A DNA stretch of 64,000 nt from Marinobacter sp. ATCH36 (GCF_023555055.1 NZ_JAMJPL010000001.1:806001-870000); one strand, 5' to 3'; positions 17,100-25,733 are shown, counted from the first letter of the stretch. The notes: generated by a model from the sequence alone, not told the origin. Numbers and translations are program-made.

Positions 17100-18293
17100 A
17101 TGACTGCTGCCATCCGCCAGTATCTGGTTATTACCGGCAACTACTGGGCCTTTACGCTGACGGACGGGGCCCTGCGGATGCTGGTGGTACTGCATTTCCA
17201 CCAGCTCGGTTATTCCCCGCTGGAAATCGCCCTGCTGTTCATCTTCTATGAGTTCTTCGGGGTGGTGACCAACCTGGTGGGGGGCTACCTTGGGGCTCGC
17301 TGGGGCCTGAACCGCACCATGAATATCGGGCTGTTCCTGCAGATAGCCGCGCTGGCCATGCTGGCGGTGCCCGCGGCCATGCTGACCGTGCCCTGGGTGA
17401 TGGCGGCGCAGGCAATGTCCGGTATTGCCAAGGACCTGAACAAGATGTCCGCCAAGAGCGGCATCAAGTTGCTGGTGCCGGATGAGCAGCAGGGCACGCT
17501 TTATAAGTGGGTCGCCATCCTGACCGGCTCCAAGAATACCCTGAAAGGGGTAGGCTTCTTTCTTGGCGGTGTTTTGCTGATGACTGCGGGCTTTACGGGG
17601 GCAGTCGTCGCCATGGCGATCGCCCTCGGCGTGGTATGGCTGTCCAGTCTGTTCCTGCTGGGGCAGGATCTGGGCAAGAGCAAGGCGAAGCCCAAGTTCA
17701 GCGAGATTCTCTCCAAGAGCCGGGCCATCAACGTGTTGTCGGCGGCCCGGATGTTCCTGTTTGGTGCCCGCGATGTGTGGTTTGTGGTGGCTTTGCCCGT
17801 GTACATGGCCACGGTGTTCGGCTGGGATCACTGGCAAGTGGGTGGCTTTATGGCCAGCTGGATCATCGGTTATGGCTTTATCCAGACGGTTGCACCACGT
17901 ATCACCGGCCATTCTCAGGGCAGGCAGGGCGCGGTGCTTTGGGCCGCTGCCCTGGCGTTGATCCCGGCGGTTATTGCCGGCGGATTGATGGCGGGTTGGT
18001 CACCTCAGCCGGTGGTGATCGGTGGCCTGCTGTTGTTCGGCGTGCTGTTTGCCATCAATTCCTCGCTGCACAGCTATCTGATTGTCAGCTACGCCAGGGG
18101 CGACGGTGTATCGCTGGATGTGGGCTTCTATTACATGTCCAACGCCGCTGGCCGCCTTCTGGGCACCATCCTGTCCGGCTGGGTGTACCAGGCCTATGGG
18201 CTGGAAGCCTGCCTGTGGATCTCGGCAGGGCTGGTGGCAACGGCGTCTGCACTATCACTGATGCTACCGGACAAACGGCCCGCCCTGGCTTGA
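17100..18293 (+). CDS. arsJ: ArsJ, organoarsenical MFS efflux permease
   Basis: Inner-membrane major-facilitator exporter of 1-arseno-3-phosphoglycerate; the product breaks down outside to arsenate, giving resistance. Seen: 397 residues with about 11-12 hydrophobic helices. The N-terminal ITGNYWAFTLTDGALRMLVVLHF is characteristic of ArsJ, and GVVTNLVGGYLGARWGLNR is an MFS-type loop. The segment SGIAKDLNKMSAKSGIKLLVP is also typical. It directly follows GAPDH. It converges with the usp gene across 32 bases; no clear terminator is seen between them. Confidence 0.92.
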   Translation: MTAAIRQYLVITGNYWAFTLTDGALRMLVVLHFHQLGYSPLEIALLFIFYEFFGVVTNLVGGYLGARWGLNRTMNIGLFLQIAALAMLAVPAAMLTVPWVMAAQAMSGIAKDLNKMSAKSGIKLLVPDEQQGTLYKWVAILTGSKNTLKGVGFFLGGVLLMTAGFTGAVVAMAIALGVVWLSSLFLLGQDLGKSKAKPKFSEILSKSRAINVLSAARMFLFGARDVWFVVALPVYMATVFGWDHWQVGGFMASWIIGYGFIQTVAPRITGHSQGRQGAVLWAAALALIPAVIAGGLMAGWSPQPVVIGGLLLFGVLFAINSSLHSYLIVSYARGDGVSLDVGFYYMSNAAGRLLGTILSGWVYQAYGLEACLWISAGLVATASALSLMLPDKRPALA

Positions 18294-18325
18294 TGCCTGA
18301 GCGAGCCCTCAACCAGTCAAGTCGG

Positions 18326-19171
18326 CTAGGCTGGCGAAGGCACGACCAACACCGGTCGTCCGGAATCACGGCAGACTTTTTCAGCCGTGCTTCCGACCAG
18401 AGTTTCGGCATGCCGGCCGTTACCGTGCTTGCCCATAATAATCAGGGTGTAGCCGTCACGGGCCTCCTGGATAATCGCCGCGGAAGGTACGCCCTCGGCG
18501 ATCAGAATTTCACCTTCTCTCCCGGAAGCAGACAGACGCTTTTTGAGAGCTTCCAGGTGGTCCCTTGCGGCTTCTTCGGAAAGGTCCTCTCCGGCAACGG
18601 TCAGCAGGTTTACCTGGCCGGCCTTCTCTGACAATCCAACGGCTACCTTCTCCGCTGCAACGGCTTCCCGGGAAAGGTCCGTGGCCAGCAACACCTTGTC
18701 CAGGTTCTGGCGACAAACCGCCTCACAGGCTTCGGCTGTCTGTTCAGCGGACTTCTCGATCCGCTCGACGAGGACGGGTAACTCGGTTTGCTGAAGCACC
18801 TCGGTGGCAAAGCTGCCCAGAAAGAGTTTGTGCACAAAATTGTGGCTGCGAGAGCCCACCAACATCATGTCGGCACCCAGCTCTCCGGCCAGTGCCACGA
18901 AGCTTTTGGCAGGATGAGAGCTGTCGCGTACCAGCGTTTTCACGGTCAGGCCGGCTTGTCGTAATGGTTCGGCCTTTTCTTCCAGTTCTTTCAGATACTC
19001 GGCTTCATGGCCGTAGCCGGCGGTGGCGGTATACCCCACCGGAATCATGTGCACCAGCACCAACGTTTCGGCACCCCAGCGTTTGAGCTCCGGCAGGCAG
19101 GATAACAGTGCGTTTTCCGCTGGTGAGAAATCAACGCCCACCAGCACCTTGTTGAATGTTATCTCGGACAT
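18326..19171 (-). CDS. Tandem-domain universal stress protein (UspA family)
   Basis: Cytosolic stress protein with two Usp domains. Seen: domain 1 opens KVLVGVDFSPAE and carries a G-x2-G-like end (VGSRSHNFVHKLFLGSFATEVLQ). Domain 2 opens KVLLATDLSREA and ends IIMGKHGNGRHAETLVGSTAEKVCR, which fits the ATP-binding G-2X-G-9X-G-S/T pattern. The length is 281 residues. It lies 32 bases after acr3 on the same strand, so it is the last gene of an arsDA-acr3-usp unit. Usp genes often accompany ars clusters; the specific function is not known. Confidence 0.85.
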   Translation of the reverse strand: MSEITFNKVLVGVDFSPAENALLSCLPELKRWGAETLVLVHMIPVGYTATAGYGHEAEYLKELEEKAEPLRQAGLTVKTLVRDSSHPAKSFVALAGELGADMMLVGSRSHNFVHKLFLGSFATEVLQQTELPVLVERIEKSAEQTAEACEAVCRQNLDKVLLATDLSREAVAAEKVAVGLSEKAGQVNLLTVAGEDLSEEAARDHLEALKKRLSASGREGEILIAEGVPSAAIIQEARDGYTLIIMGKHGNGRHAETLVGSTAEKVCRDSGRPVLVVPSPA

Positions 19172-19203
19172 ATCAATTTACTCCTCGGTTCATTCGGGCG
19201 GTC

Positions 19204-20274
19204 TCAGGCCGGGAAATAGTCCCGGGTGCGGTTGGCAATTTTTACCAACATCAGCATGACGGGTACCTCGACCAGTACTCCGACTACCGCAGCCAGGGCC
19301 GCACCGGATTGCAAGCCAAACAGGGCGATGGCAGAGGCGACGGCCAGTTCGAAAAAGTTACTGGCGCCAATCATGCCGGCGGGCGCGGCGACGCTGTGGC
19401 GAACTTTCCACAATTTGGCCCAGCCATAGGCGATGAAGAAGATCAGGAACGTCTGGATGATGAGCGGCACCGCAATCAGCGCGATGTGGAGGGGGTTCTC
19501 CAGAATGACCTCGCCCTGGAAGGCGAAAAGAAGCACCAGCGTAACGATCAGTGCCGCCGGGGTGATCGGGCCGATGCGCTTCATGAATACCTCGTCAAAC
19601 CAGCGCTGGCCGTGGCGAGCAATCATCTTACGACGAGTCAGATAACCGGCGGTCAGGGGAATCACGATGTAGAGCACCACCGACAGGATAACGGTATCCC
19701 ACGGCACCTGGATGTTGGATACGCCAAGCAGGAACACCACGATGGGCGCAAAAGCAAACAGCATGATCAGGTCATTCACTGAAACCTGTACCAGCGTATA
19801 GGCGGCATCGCCTTTGGTCAGATAGCTCCAGACAAACACCATGGCGGTGCAGGGTGCTGCGCCCAGCAATATGGCGCCGGCCAGATACTCGCTGGCCAGC
19901 TCCGGGGCGATCAGTGGTTCAAACACCACCATCAGAAAGAACCAGGCAATGGCGAACATGGTGAAAGGCTTGATAAGCCAGTTCACAGCGGTGGTGATGG
20001 CCAGGCCTTTCGGCTCTTTCCTCACGTTCACGATGGCGCTGAAATCAATCTGCGCCATCATCGGGAAGATCATCGCCCAGATCAGAATGGCAATGGGGAT
20101 GGAGACTTGGGCATATTCGAAGCGCGACAGAGCTTCCGGCACCGCCGGAGCGAACTGGCCCAGGGCGATGCCGGTGATGATGGCCAGAGCAACCCACACC
20201 GAAAGATAGCGTTCAAACAGGCCCATGCCGCCTGACGCATCTTCCGGGATTGCCGTTTCAGTGTTACTGGTCAT
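19204..20274 (-). CDS. acr3: Acr3-family arsenite efflux transporter
   Basis: Inner-membrane carrier (BART superfamily) that exports As(III). Seen: 356 residues with about ten membrane helices, the Acr3 signature GAAPCTAMVFVWSYL containing the conserved essential cysteine, and LGQFAP and VNWLIKPFTMFAIAWFF segments. It is preceded by arsA and arsD on the same strand. ArsA then probably energises this carrier, an arrangement known from arsDA-acr3 operons. Often annotated arsB, but it belongs to the Acr3 family, not the 12-helix ArsB family. Confidence 0.93.
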   Translation of the reverse strand: MTSNTETAIPEDASGGMGLFERYLSVWVALAIITGIALGQFAPAVPEALSRFEYAQVSIPIAILIWAMIFPMMAQIDFSAIVNVRKEPKGLAITTAVNWLIKPFTMFAIAWFFLMVVFEPLIAPELASEYLAGAILLGAAPCTAMVFVWSYLTKGDAAYTLVQVSVNDLIMLFAFAPIVVFLLGVSNIQVPWDTVILSVVLYIVIPLTAGYLTRRKMIARHGQRWFDEVFMKRIGPITPAALIVTLVLLFAFQGEVILENPLHIALIAVPLIIQTFLIFFIAYGWAKLWKVRHSVAAPAGMIGASNFFELAVASAIALFGLQSGAALAAVVGVLVEVPVMLMLVKIANRTRDYFPA

Positions 20275-20338
20275 TGGTGTCCTCTCAGATGGATTGATGA
20301 CTTTAAACGTTCGATAGCGTAAATATACAGGGTTGGCT

Positions 20339-22087
20339 TTACAAAGCCTGACCTTTTACCAACGCACGCAACCTTGGGGCTCCGACCGGGTCGTCAGCCA
20401 GCATCGGAACAACCGAGTAACGGGAACTCAGGGTTTCTCCGACCCGCGCAATTTCCGGTGCTTCGGTTGCGGCCCGGGCAACCAGCAGTGGGTGGCTGGT
20501 CTCTGTGGCCGCCAGGCTGGCGTTGATCACCCAGGCATAGGGTGTGATTTCCGCTCTTTTCAGGTCGTCCTGCAGGCGGGCGGCTTCCAGCACTGGTGTG
20601 GTTTCCGGCAGGGTCACGAGCAGCACTTTGGTTTGCGCCGGATCCTGCAGGCGCATCATCGGTGTCACCATGCGTGCACTGGTTTCTCCGGCATGACGCA
20701 TGATATCCCGATGGTACGAGCCGGTGGCATCCAGCAGCAACAGTGTATGCCCGGTTGGCGCGGTATCCATGATCACAAATTTGCGCCTGGCCTCCCGTAT
20801 GATTTTGGAAAAGGCCTGGAACACCGCTATTTCCTCGGTGCAGGGTGATCGCAGATCTTCTTCCAGCATCTTGCGGCCCTCGGCATCCAGGCTGGCACCG
20901 CGGGTTGCCATAATATGGTCGCGGTAAACCCGGGTTTCCACCTCGGGGTCAATGCGGCTGACGGTCAGGTTGTCGACATCGCCCGCAAGGGTTTCAGTCA
21001 GGTGGGCTGCCGGGTCGGTGGTGGTCAGCAATACCTCGTGGCCACGGGCGGCCAGTTCCACGGCAACGGCCGCTGCAATGGTGGTTTTGCCCACGCCGCC
21101 TTTACCCATGGTCATCACCAGGCCTTTACCGTCGGCCTCAATGTCGTCAACCAGGCCGGACAGTGGTGGCAGGTTGTCCAGGGCACGCCGGGGTGTTTCG
21201 GGACGCATGGTTTCAACCGGCTGATTCATCCGCCGCAGGGCATCCAGCCCCACCAGATTTTCAGGTCGCAGGAAAAAGTGACTTTGCGGTAAACCCGCGA
21301 GCTCTGAATCGGCCTCTTCCACGGCGGTGTGTTCACGCTCAATCATGCTGGCGGCAAGGGCATCGTCTGAAGCTTCAGACGGCATCATGCCGTTAATGGC
21401 GAGATGTTGATTGCGTATGCCGATATCGGCCAGCTCCCGGTGGGTTCGCGCGGCTTCCGCCATTGAGCTTGCCCGGGGCCGGGCCACCAGAATCAGACGA
21501 GTCAGATGTTCGTCAGAAAGGCTTTGGACGGCGGCCGCGTAGCGCTCTCGCTGCTTGTCCAGCCCGGCCAGAGGCCCGAGGCAGGATGCATCGCCACCGG
21601 TTTCCAGAAATCCGCTCCAGGCACCGGGTAACTTGAGTAACCGGATAGTGTGGCCGGTGGGCGCGGTGTCGAAAACAATATGGTCGTAGCGCCCGGTCAG
21701 CGCTTCATCCGTGAGCAGGGCAGTGAACTCATCAAACGCGGCAATCTCGGTGGTGCAGGCACCCGACAATTGTTCCTGGATGCTGGCTACGGCTTTCGCT
21801 GGCAGACTCGCCCGTATCGGGCCAAGAATCCGCTCACGATACTCTTCCGCCGCCGCTTCGGGGTCAATTTCCAGTGCTTCGAGCCCAGGAACATTGGCAA
21901 TCGGCTTGATGTGATTGCCAATGCGGGTGTCGAATACCTGGCCCACGTTGGACGCCGGATCGGTACTTACCAGCAGCACTTTCTGCCCCGCGTCCGCAAG
22001 ATTAACGGATGTTGCGCAAGCCAGAGACGTTTTACCAACGCCCCCTTTGCCGGTGAAGAATACGAATTTAGGCAGATTCTTGAACAT
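20339..22087 (-). CDS. arsA: ArsA, arsenical pump-driving ATPase
   Basis: Cytosolic ATPase that receives As(III) from ArsD and drives the membrane carrier. Seen: two homologous halves, each with a deviant Walker A (GKGGVGKTS at about 13-21 and GKGGVGKTT in the second half) and the signature DTAPTGHT in each half. Cysteines in SGACTTEIAAF, DASCLGPLAG and SPCTEEIAVF match the three metalloid-binding Cys of E. coli ArsA. The 582-residue length is normal. It starts 11 bases after arsD. Confidence 0.95.
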   Translation of the reverse strand: MFKNLPKFVFFTGKGGVGKTSLACATSVNLADAGQKVLLVSTDPASNVGQVFDTRIGNHIKPIANVPGLEALEIDPEAAAEEYRERILGPIRASLPAKAVASIQEQLSGACTTEIAAFDEFTALLTDEALTGRYDHIVFDTAPTGHTIRLLKLPGAWSGFLETGGDASCLGPLAGLDKQRERYAAAVQSLSDEHLTRLILVARPRASSMAEAARTHRELADIGIRNQHLAINGMMPSEASDDALAASMIEREHTAVEEADSELAGLPQSHFFLRPENLVGLDALRRMNQPVETMRPETPRRALDNLPPLSGLVDDIEADGKGLVMTMGKGGVGKTTIAAAVAVELAARGHEVLLTTTDPAAHLTETLAGDVDNLTVSRIDPEVETRVYRDHIMATRGASLDAEGRKMLEEDLRSPCTEEIAVFQAFSKIIREARRKFVIMDTAPTGHTLLLLDATGSYHRDIMRHAGETSARMVTPMMRLQDPAQTKVLLVTLPETTPVLEAARLQDDLKRAEITPYAWVINASLAATETSHPLLVARAATEAPEIARVGETLSSRYSVVPMLADDPVGAPRLRALVKGQAL

Positions 22088-22098
22088 TTACGTCATCC

Positions 22099-22473
22099 TT
22101 AGCAGCAGGAACTTTTAGCGTTTGATGAGCAGCAGGGCGAGGCTGATGCGCTGCTTTCCCGATCCTCAAATGCCAGATTGTTCCAGGCAGCCAGCTCCTT
22201 GCGTGAAGGGTAGCGCGCTTTGGAAACCATCTTGCCGTCAACCAGGATGGCTGGCAGATCGTCGCCTCCGGAAGCCTGCATTAACGCATTTACTTCCTCA
22301 TTGATCGTGAACTCGGCGGGCTCCTGACTAAGGTTAATTCGCCGCACGCTCACGCCCCGGCTCTTCAGCCAGTCCAGATCGGCGGCAAACGTTATCAGCT
22401 GTTGATCGACATCGGCGCCGCAAACGCCGGTTGAGCAGCACATGGGTGGGTCATAAACTGTGATTGTGGTCAT
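22099..22473 (-). CDS. arsD: ArsD, arsenite metallochaperone
   Basis: Small homodimeric chaperone that hands As(III) to ArsA; also a weak repressor. Seen: Cys12, Cys13 and Cys18 in YDPPMCCSTGVC, the triad needed for As(III) transfer, and two vicinal Cys pairs in the C-terminal tail (SPCCSS and SSCC). The length is 124 residues. The ATG at 22473 was chosen because the family N-terminus MTTITVYDPPMCC begins there; the open frame upstream runs through the promoter region. It leads the arsDA-acr3-usp unit. Confidence 0.93.
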   Translation of the reverse strand: MTTITVYDPPMCCSTGVCGADVDQQLITFAADLDWLKSRGVSVRRINLSQEPAEFTINEEVNALMQASGGDDLPAILVDGKMVSKARYPSRKELAAWNNLAFEDRESSASASPCCSSNAKSSCC

Positions 22474-22504
22474 TTGTGTATCCTCTGTATCGGGCTTCGT
22501 TGCT

Positions 22505-22552
22505 ATGAAGACGAACGAGGAGACAAAAGGATGCTGAATATTTAATATATTC
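22505..22552 (-). promoter_or_regulatory. arsD leader: shared element plus AT-rich palindrome
   Basis: Positions 22505-22534 match 23829-23858 (upstream of the cytochrome b561 gene) at 27 of 30 bases and share both ends with 33020-33046 (upstream of the ArsP gene). Next to it, 22536-22552 is a palindrome with half sites GAATAT and ATATTC, a plausible ArsR-type operator. The whole lies in the divergent gap between arsD and the DsbA-like gene. Confidence 0.5.
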
Positions 22553-22625
22553 TCGCCACTGATCTGAGGGGCATCATGCTTTTTCCAATTGACAGCGGAA
22601 AGTTCGCCAGGGAGCATTCTCGACT

Positions 22626-23207
22626 GTGAAACCTGTTTCTATCCTGATGTTGACGCTGATCTGCGCGCTTATGCCGTCACAGGCGGCTGCTGAACCCGCC
22701 ATGGGCTCCCCAACTGCGCCGGTGACGCTTGTGGAATACGGCTCCCTGACATGCGGCCACTGCGTTCGGTTTCATCGGGACGTCCTACCGCACCTTGAGC
22801 AAAAATATATCGACACGGGACGCGTCCGGTTTATTTTTCGTGACTACCCGACCAGTGCTGAGGCAACTCGAGGAGCCGTGGCGGCACAATGTGTCAGTTC
22901 CGAGGCGTATTACTCGACGCTCCATACCCTCTTTTTATCGGTCGGACAGTGGTCAAGGGCTTCGGACGTTGACGCAGCCCTGAAACAAAAGGTGGAGGAA
23001 CTGGGTCTGAACACAGCAGAGTTCCGTGACTGCCTGAAGGATCCTGCAACTGAGGCCGCAGTCGCACAGAGCCGTCGTCAGGGCGCACAGGAATTCGACG
23101 TGCTTGGAACCCCTACATTCCTGATCAACGGCCAGATCGTTCGAGGTACCCGAACGTTGGAGCAGATGGAGTCTCTGATCGACAATGCCGTTTCGCCCGT
23201 TCAGTAA
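22626..23207 (+). CDS. DsbA-family periplasmic thiol-disulfide protein
   Basis: Predicted periplasmic oxidoreductase or disulfide isomerase. Seen: a signal peptide (residues 1-about 22, ending QAAAEP), an active-site CGHC at residues 43-46, the cis-proline loop GTPTFLING, and the helical insertion typical of the DsbA/ScsC/BdbD group. The length of 193 residues fits. It is divergent from arsD and stands alone on the plus strand within the arsenic island. Its substrate is unknown; periplasmic Aio/Arx/Fcc components or cytochrome maturation are candidates by context. Cysteine pairs in such proteins are also direct As(III) targets. Confidence 0.85.
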   Translation: MKPVSILMLTLICALMPSQAAAEPAMGSPTAPVTLVEYGSLTCGHCVRFHRDVLPHLEQKYIDTGRVRFIFRDYPTSAEATRGAVAAQCVSSEAYYSTLHTLFLSVGQWSRASDVDAALKQKVEELGLNTAEFRDCLKDPATEAAVAQSRRQGAQEFDVLGTPTFLINGQIVRGTRTLEQMESLIDNAVSPVQ

Positions 23208-23266
23208 AAGCAAAGTAGATTGTTTGCGGATGTCACCTTTTATGAGTCATTGCGGTAGATGCATCC

Positions 23267-23791
23267 TTACCGCCACATGCGTGGCAGAATATCGGTATGG
23301 GTGGCACTCTTTTTATGCCAGAACACCATAAAGATGTGTCCTAAGATCATTGCAAGCAACAACCATCCGAGCCAGCTATGTAGTAAGTTTCCTGGAGTGA
23401 CCATCCAACCGATTTTTTCTCCCTCAAACCCTGAAAAGAGAGGAATGCCGAATGGTTCAAATGACTTGCCTGAGCCATATTGCCGGATCAGTGCCAACCC
23501 AGGAACGATAACCAAGAACGCATAAAGAGCGATATGACCTGCCTCTGCAGCCATGTTGATTGATTTTGGGCGCTGAGAGAGGGTTGCCACCGTCCATACG
23601 ATGCGGATAAAAATCAGCACAAAAAGCAGGAATCCTAGTGGCTTATGGGTTGCCCAGAAAAACTCATCGATAACGGCATCCCGCAGAAAAAAATGTACCC
23701 CTGAGCTGAGGAATTGCCAAAGTATAAGCAGCGCCATAAACCAGTGGATAGCTCTGCTCACTCGTCCGTATCGATCAGTATTATCGGTCAT
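23267..23791 (-). CDS. Cytochrome b561-family membrane protein
   Basis: Predicted diheme b-type cytochrome in the inner membrane that moves electrons between quinol and periplasmic partners. Seen: four hydrophobic helices with candidate heme-ligand histidines in SRAIHWFMAL, ATHKPLGFLLF, AGHIALYAF and LLHSWLGWLLLA. The ATG at 23791 (174 residues) was chosen as MTDNTDRYGRVSRAIHW is the usual start; an upstream ATG would add 15 unlikely residues. A shared leader element lies 37 bases upstream. Its partner may be the nearby flavocytochrome c or cytochrome c. Confidence 0.82.
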   Translation of the reverse strand: MTDNTDRYGRVSRAIHWFMALLILWQFLSSGVHFFLRDAVIDEFFWATHKPLGFLLFVLIFIRIVWTVATLSQRPKSINMAAEAGHIALYAFLVIVPGLALIRQYGSGKSFEPFGIPLFSGFEGEKIGWMVTPGNLLHSWLGWLLLAMILGHIFMVFWHKKSATHTDILPRMWR

Positions 23792-23828
23792 GGTCTCTTC
23801 TGTATCTCTTTTAAAGTCATCGGTGCCA

Positions 23829-23858
23829 ATGAACACGAACGAGGCGACAAAAGGATAC
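23829..23858 (-). promoter_or_regulatory. Copy 2 of the shared leader element
   Basis: Thirty bases identical at 27 positions to 22505-22534. It lies 37 bases before the cytochrome b561 start, similar to the 31 bases for arsD. Such close identity in a noncoding leader suggests a common operator or a recent duplication of a promoter. Confidence 0.5.
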
Positions 23859-24033
23859 AGGGGAAATCGATACGGGTGCTCGCCAGAACCTCTGGCAGGG
23901 GCGGGCGGGGGTACTCAACCTGGACGTCCGCACCTACAAGTGTGCGGTCCAGCGCTTGCTGTGATGGACAACTTACTACGCCTGCCTGTTTTTTGATGGA
24001 GCCATGCCGCCACCAAGTTCAGTGATTTGCACA
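23859..24033. other. Intergenic stretch with one hairpin
   Basis: No gene is seen. A hairpin lies at 23920-23952 (left arm CTGGAC, two extra bases, CCGCAC; 8-base loop; right arm GTGCGGTCCAG). It sits after the stop of the ArsC-VOC gene at 24034. No T-run follows in the minus direction, so terminator function is uncertain. Confidence 0.4.
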
Positions 24034-24906
24034 TCAAACCGCATGGGGGCCGGTGCCCGGCACCAGAAACTCCGGCAATTCGTCAGCGGGCTTGTGCGCC
24101 AGCTCAGCGTCGGTCAGGCGTGCGTAGATTTCAATCAGCGTGCCATCCGGGTCGGTCAGCCACAGCTCATGAAGGGGCGTGCCCTTCCAGGTGGTGCGTG
24201 GCGGCTTTTCAATGGGCGCGCCAAAGTCGACGGCCTGGTGATAGGCCGCAATCACCGCGCTCCGGTCGGCAACACCGATGCCCAGGTGGTAGAGGGTGTC
24301 GTGGTGCAGCTCCTTGCCGTCTGAAACTACCAGGACAAAATTGAGGTTCAGGTCATTGCGAATAAAGGTCGCATAGCGATGGGTCCATTCCTTCGGCCAG
24401 GTGTTCAGTAACCAGGCGTAAAAGCGCACGCTGTCCGGCAGGTCCTGAACGCGAATGCTGCCATGAAACTCCTCCGCCGAAGGGCTTTGCGGTATGTCGA
24501 GCAAGCCTGACAGCACGGCGATGCGGGCTTTGATCTGATCCCGGGCGGTGCGGAATTGTTCCAGGCTTTCTTCACTGCTTGGTTCGCCCATGCCAATAGC
24601 AGGATCGCTGATTGGCCAGTGCAGGCGTTTCACTTTGCCCGGCAGAATCGGGCAGACTTCTTCGGCGCAGAGGGTAACGACCATATCGATGGCTGCCGGG
24701 TCGATGGCGTCCACCGATTTACTCTGTTGCTGGCTGATGTCCATGCCGATTTCCGCCATGGCCGCGATGGCGTGCGGGTTAACCTGCGTTGGCTGGGAGC
24801 CAGCGCTCATCACCTCGACATTTGCGCCCAACAGTTCCCTTGCCAGGCCCTCGGCCATCTGGCTGCGGGCTGAGTTGGAGACACACAAAAACAGAATTCG
24901 GGTCAT
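24034..24906 (-). CDS. Fusion of LMW-type arsenate reductase and a VOC/glyoxalase domain
   Basis: Residues 1-about 135 form an ArsC of the low-molecular-weight phosphatase fold: P-loop CVSNSARS with Cys8 and a resolving pair in VTLCAEEVC. Residues about 148-275 form a VOC domain related to ArsI C-As lyases ([60 protein letters not shown]). The vicinal Cys pair that binds trivalent organoarsenicals in ArsI is missing; the region reads [16 protein letters not shown]. Metal-ligand His and Glu positions seem kept. It is downstream of the fcc-like genes in the same direction. Arsenate reduction is likely; the VOC role is unknown. Confidence 0.86.
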   Translation of the reverse strand: MTRILFLCVSNSARSQMAEGLARELLGANVEVMSAGSQPTQVNPHAIAAMAEIGMDISQQQSKSVDAIDPAAIDMVVTLCAEEVCPILPGKVKRLHWPISDPAIGMGEPSSEESLEQFRTARDQIKARIAVLSGLLDIPQSPSAEEFHGSIRVQDLPDSVRFYAWLLNTWPKEWTHRYATFIRNDLNLNFVLVVSDGKELHHDTLYHLGIGVADRSAVIAAYHQAVDFGAPIEKPPRTTWKGTPLHELWLTDPDGTLIEIYARLTDAELAHKPADELPEFLVPGTGPHAV

Positions 24907-24925
24907 TATCGTTCCTCAAGGTGTT

Positions 24926-24943
24926 ATCAATACTGATCAATAC
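24926..24943. promoter_or_regulatory. Direct repeat ATCAATAC x2 upstream of the ArsC-VOC gene
   Basis: ATCAATAC occurs at 24926-24933 and 24936-24943, a 10-base period that places both copies on the same DNA face, about 20-37 bases before the ArsC-VOC start. It might bind a dimeric regulator. Weak evidence. Confidence 0.3.
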
Positions 24944-24959
24944 CGACGGTCTGGAAGTT

Positions 24960-25733
24960 TCACTCAATCGTAATAGTTGTTTTATCGATACCGGTATTGC
25001 CATTTTTGGGGTCATAAGCATGAACAATCACCTCATAGACACCGGCTCCATCAACGGGCATTTCACCGCTGTATGTGCTGCTCTTTCCAGCGTATGACAT
25101 TGCCTCTTCAGCCACTTTCTCCCCATTTCTGCTGATTGTCATGCCAACCTCGAACTGATTGGCATCCCACAAGCCGTTTGGTGTGATCGGGCAACCGCAC
25201 ATCATCATGACATTGGCGCGCACTGAAATGCTGTCGGCTTGCGAAGCTGACACTTTCTGGGCAGCAGCCGGTTCCATGACGTTGACCACAAGGCCCGGCA
25301 ATTCAATGACCCAGCCATCTCCAACCGAAAGGTGGCCGCCGGGGATAACCCATTGGGTCGCACTTGCAGCGTGAGCAGCTTGCGGCTGGGCCAGTGGCCC
25401 ATAAACTTCTGCTTCAATCATGCGTGGGCGGTCGAGATCCAGCGTGGTCTTGAAAGAGGCCGCAGACTCATCCGCCAGTTCAGCGCGGCGCCCGCCCTTT
25501 TCATGCATGATTTTTGCGGTGTTGCCGGTGCCGCCAGCGGTTATACCCTTGGCCAGAATCTCACCGGTTTCTGTGTCGCGCAGAATGACCCGCGCGCCAC
25601 CGATACTGGTGCCTAAGAATTTGGCATCTTTGCTCAATACCCGAACGGTGATGTCCGTTTTTTCCGCCATGGCCGGGCCTGAGATCATGGCCAAAGCGAA
25701 GATAGCGCCAAGAATAATCGTTTTTGATTTCAT
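24960..25733 (-). CDS. Exported protein of unknown function in the fcc-like cluster
   Basis: I do not recognise a named family. Seen: a clear signal peptide (residues 1-23, ending AMA), then a 230-residue beta-rich secreted protein. It has an internal segment MMMCGCPITPNGLWDANQFEVGM with a Cys-Gly-Cys pair, and a C-terminal Ig-like or carboxypeptidase-regulatory-like strand pattern (GVYEVIVHAYDPKNGNTG). It lies 55 bases after fccB and 53 before the ArsC-VOC gene, same direction. It may be an accessory or assembly factor for the sulfide dehydrogenase; the Cys pair could bind metal, heme-protein thiols or arsenite. Confidence 0.7.
   Translation of the reverse strand: MKSKTIILGAIFALAMISGPAMAEKTDITVRVLSKDAKFLGTSIGGARVILRDTETGEILAKGITAGGTGNTAKIMHEKGGRRAELADESAASFKTTLDLDRPRMIEAEVYGPLAQPQAAHAASATQWVIPGGHLSVGDGWVIELPGLVVNVMEPAAAQKVSASQADSISVRANVMMMCGCPITPNGLWDANQFEVGMTISRNGEKVAEEAMSYAGKSSTYSGEMPVDGAGVYEVIVHAYDPKNGNTGIDKTTITIE

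Noticed and set aside
16070..17140. Open frame of 356 codons on the minus strand opposite GAPDH
   Set aside because: Shadow of the GAPDH gene; the sense frame has all catalytic motifs.
23859..24033. Possible degraded gene between cytochrome b561 and ArsC-VOC genes
   Set aside because: No frame gave recognisable residues; only a bulged hairpin is supported.
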